Origin: Marivita sp.
Lineage (GTDB): Bacteria > Pseudomonadota > Alphaproteobacteria > Rhodobacterales > Rhodobacteraceae
Length of the DNA stretch: 58,916 nt
NCBI RefSeq assembly: GCF_020055675.1
Contig: NZ_JAIPUS010000021.1
Location: forward strand, 1 to 58,916
Reading direction: 5' to 3'
A model generated the notes under the pieces. That model was given only the letters and a program-made list of their open reading frames with translations. It did no database searches and had not been told where the DNA came from. Shown piece after piece: positions 57,046 through 58,916 of this stretch; position 1 is the stretch's first letter, and each line of letters opens with the position of its first letter. The translations under genes and the position numbers were made by a program.

Positions 57046-57789
57046 TCAGAACAAACCCCGCCGCAAAAGGTTCAGCCCCAAAAGCAGGAACACGTAAAGC
57101 AGCACCTTGCGGAATTTCTCGTTCGACAACCGGCGGCGCAATCGCGCTCCCAGGCCAAACCCGATCAGCGTTGGGATCACCAACGCAAGCGAGATACCGG
57201 CAATCTCGGACGTGACGAACCCCTGCTGCACATAGGCGGTCACAAACGGGATGCCGCCAAAGAACAACAAAAGTCCCGTGGCACGAACGAACTCGTCCTT
57301 CTCCACGCGCCGCGCGCTCAGATACATGATGACGGGCGCCACCCAGACGCCCGACAGGCCGCCAAGGATACCCGCTGCGGTTCCGAACCCGAGCTGGGCT
57401 GCAAAATCGTACCGATCCGGGATCACCGGCATGACAAAACGCAGGTTCAACACCGCGAACGCGACGATTGAGATCCCCAGTGCCAGAAAAATCACCTGAT
57501 CCGAAACATCAGCTGACAAAGTAACGGTCACGAAAACGCTCAATCCGATCACAAGCGCGAACGGCCAATAGCGACGGAACGACCCTCGAATATCGCCCAT
57601 CGTCCACATCTGCCACGCATTCGCGACGATGATCGGCACGAGCCCCATCGCAATCGCCGTGCGCGGGTCGATCACGATGGTCAAAAGGCTGATCGCAGCG
57701 GTGGGCAAACCGATCCCCACCAGCCCCTTGACCGATCCCGCGATCAGGAAAACAACAGCGCCCAAAAGCAAAAGCGTGACATCGCTCAT
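57046..57789 (-). CDS. TSUP-family permease (sulfite exporter TauE/SafE type)
   Basis: The 247-residue product has about eight membrane segments. The first has LLLGAVVFLIAGSVKGLVGI and the second repeat has FGTAAGILGGLSGVWVAPVI, the two inverted TSUP repeats with the glycine-rich motif. Family members move sulfite, sulfoacetate or related anions; the substrate here is unknown. It is separated from g1 by the GTA promoter region and precedes mltG by about 31 bases in the opposite sense of gene order (mltG is upstream on this strand). Confidence 0.88.
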   Translation of the reverse strand: MSDVTLLLLGAVVFLIAGSVKGLVGIGLPTAAISLLTIVIDPRTAIAMGLVPIIVANAWQMWTMGDIRGSFRRYWPFALVIGLSVFVTVTLSADVSDQVIFLALGISIVAFAVLNLRFVMPVIPDRYDFAAQLGFGTAAGILGGLSGVWVAPVIMYLSARRVEKDEFVRATGLLLFFGGIPFVTAYVQQGFVTSEIAGISLALVIPTLIGFGLGARLRRRLSNEKFRKVLLYVFLLLGLNLLRRGLF

Positions 57790-57820
57790 GCGGGCAATCC
57801 GCGTTCAGGATCCGACAGTG

Positions 57821-58916
57821 TCAATTGTCCCGCTGCGCTTCCAGCGCCCGATAGGCCGCGACATTCCCGTTATGCTCGGCCAGTGTTTCCGCGAAATTAT
57901 GCCCGTCCGACGGATCAAGCGTCTTGGCCACGAAGAAGATATATCCCGTCTCGTCCGGGTTCAGCGCCGCCTCGATACTCGCGCGCCCCGGATTGGCGAT
58001 CGGCGTCGGCGGCAGCCCATCGATGACATAGGTGTTCCAAGGCGTCTCGCGGCGCAATTCGCTTTGCCGCAACCCCCGCCCCAGCACACCTTCGCCCCGG
58101 GTGATACCATAGATCACCGTCGGGTCGGTCTGGAGCCGCATTCCCTGTTCCAGACGATTGTTGAACACGCTCGACACGAGGAACCGTTCGTCCGGCGTGC
58201 CGGTCTCCTTCTCGATGATCGACGCAAGTATGAGCGCCTCTTCCAGGCTCTGCAGCGGCACGCCATCCTGCCGGTTCGCCCAGGCTTCTGCCAGGATTTG
58301 ATCTTGCCGTGACCTCATCCGCGCGACCAGGTCGGCGCGTGTGTCGCCGGGCGCGATCTCGTAGCTGTCGGGAGCCAGCGTGCCTTCGGCCGGGATGTCC
58401 TCGACCTCCCCTTCGAGCACGTCGATCTGGTCCAACTCCTGCACGATTTGCCAGCTGGTGACCCCTTCTGCCAGCGCCACGCGGTACCGTGTCTCCGCCT
58501 CGCCCTTTACCTCTGCATAGGCCTCGGGCACCGCATCCTCTTCGGGATTGAACTGCGCGATCTCCTCGAACCGTCCCGTCGCGGGGTCAAGTTCGCGCAC
58601 CTGTACCGACGCGCGGGTGATCCCGACACGATAGACCACTTCGGTGCCACAGGTGCTCGCCCCGCCGCGTGTGACGATATCGACGATCTCCTGCATCGAC
58701 GCCCCCTCGGGCACAAGGAACGACCCCGCCTTAAGCTGGCTCGTCTTGCCGGCATAATCCGCCCCGACCCGGAACAGCATCGGGCTCGACACCGCGCCAT
58801 CCTCGGCCAGCGCCTGGGACACCCGCCGGAAATTCGACCCGCGATCCACCTGCACGCAGATCGCCTGCTCCAACGGCCCTTCCGAGACATAGGTGTTCTG
58901 CGCCCAGATCAGGGCG
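57821..58916 (-). CDS. mltG: Endolytic murein transglycosylase MltG, N-terminus cut by window edge
   Basis: The frame runs to the window edge, and its first visible residues, ALIWAQNTYVSEGPLEQAIC, correspond to the region just after the membrane anchor. The YceG/MltG domain shows VDRGSNFRRVSQALAEDGAV, LILASIIEKETG with the catalytic glutamate, FNNRLEQGMRLQTDPTVIYG and TPWNTYVIDGLPPTPIANPG. MltG cuts new glycan strands and sets their length. Perhaps 20-30 N-terminal residues are outside. The C-terminus is normal. Confidence 0.94.
   Translation of the reverse strand, partial: ALIWAQNTYVSEGPLEQAICVQVDRGSNFRRVSQALAEDGAVSSPMLFRVGADYAGKTSQLKAGSFLVPEGASMQEIVDIVTRGGASTCGTEVVYRVGITRASVQVRELDPATGRFEEIAQFNPEEDAVPEAYAEVKGEAETRYRVALAEGVTSWQIVQELDQIDVLEGEVEDIPAEGTLAPDSYEIAPGDTRADLVARMRSRQDQILAEAWANRQDGVPLQSLEEALILASIIEKETGTPDERFLVSSVFNNRLEQGMRLQTDPTVIYGITRGEGVLGRGLRQSELRRETPWNTYVIDGLPPTPIANPGRASIEAALNPDETGYIFFVAKTLDPSDGHNFAETLAEHNGNVAAYRALEAQRDN

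Overview
The window is about 59 kb of high-GC DNA. Gene content points to an alphaproteobacterium of the order Rhodobacterales (Roseobacter group): a 14-subunit nuo operon interleaved with Rhodobacterales-type accessory genes, a complete Rhodobacter-type gene transfer agent (GTA) cluster, PDH E1-beta with a fused lipoyl domain, and pervasive ATGA/TGATG stop-start overlaps. No tRNA, rRNA, CRISPR array, insertion sequence or integrase was recognised.

Layout. (1) 1-17912, minus strand: respiratory complex I in the order nuoA-B-C-[57 aa]-D-[lipoprotein]-E-[membrane HHH protein]-[73 aa]-F-[lipoprotein]-[DUF5333-like]-G-[lipoprotein]-H-I-[AhpD/CMD-like]-J-K-L-M-N; nuoN runs off the left edge. (2) 18290-21984, minus strand: the remains of a leucine/isovalerate (liu) degradation operon. 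Isovaleryl-CoA dehydrogenase, an acyl-CoA synthetase, both methylcrotonyl-CoA carboxylase subunits, HMG-CoA lyase and an enoyl-CoA hydratase survive only as end fragments joined across internal deletions. The small genes between them (99-aa protein, LprI-like protein, GST, 4-TM protein) and an upstream 18-bp palindrome are intact. (3) 22083-34669: housekeeping genes (PNPOx-like protein, gph, glmU-glmS, moaA, anmK, tyrS, a DUF3179 protein, two cyclophilins, pgk). (4) 34824-41041: ftsB-like gene, an unusual glycosidase-like protein, and pdhA-pdhB-pdhC, with another apparent deletion relic between pdhB and pdhC. (5) 41162-42393: cysE and a DksA/TraR zinc-finger gene. (6) 42303-56810, minus strand: GTA genes g15 back to g1, all open and in canonical order, followed by a small conserved gene whose 3' end overlaps the dksA-like gene. 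(7) 57046-58916: a TSUP permease and mltG, which runs off the right edge.

How the genes work together. The first block encodes NADH-driven proton pumping and pdhABC feeds it acetyl-CoA and NADH. glmU and glmS make UDP-GlcNAc, while anmK and mltG belong to peptidoglycan recycling and synthesis. The GTA block encodes DNA packaging, a capsid and a tail for particles that transfer random host DNA. The most unusual region is the decayed liu operon, where the large catabolic enzymes have been gutted while operon architecture and small accessory genes remain. Secondary signals are a repeated 3'-end element (hairpin plus CCCGGGATATTT box, three copies), a 57-aa membrane-protein gene between nuoC and nuoD, and a domain shared by NuoE and its neighbour. 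Protein family calls rest on sequence features and on family sequences recalled from memory; no database search was run.
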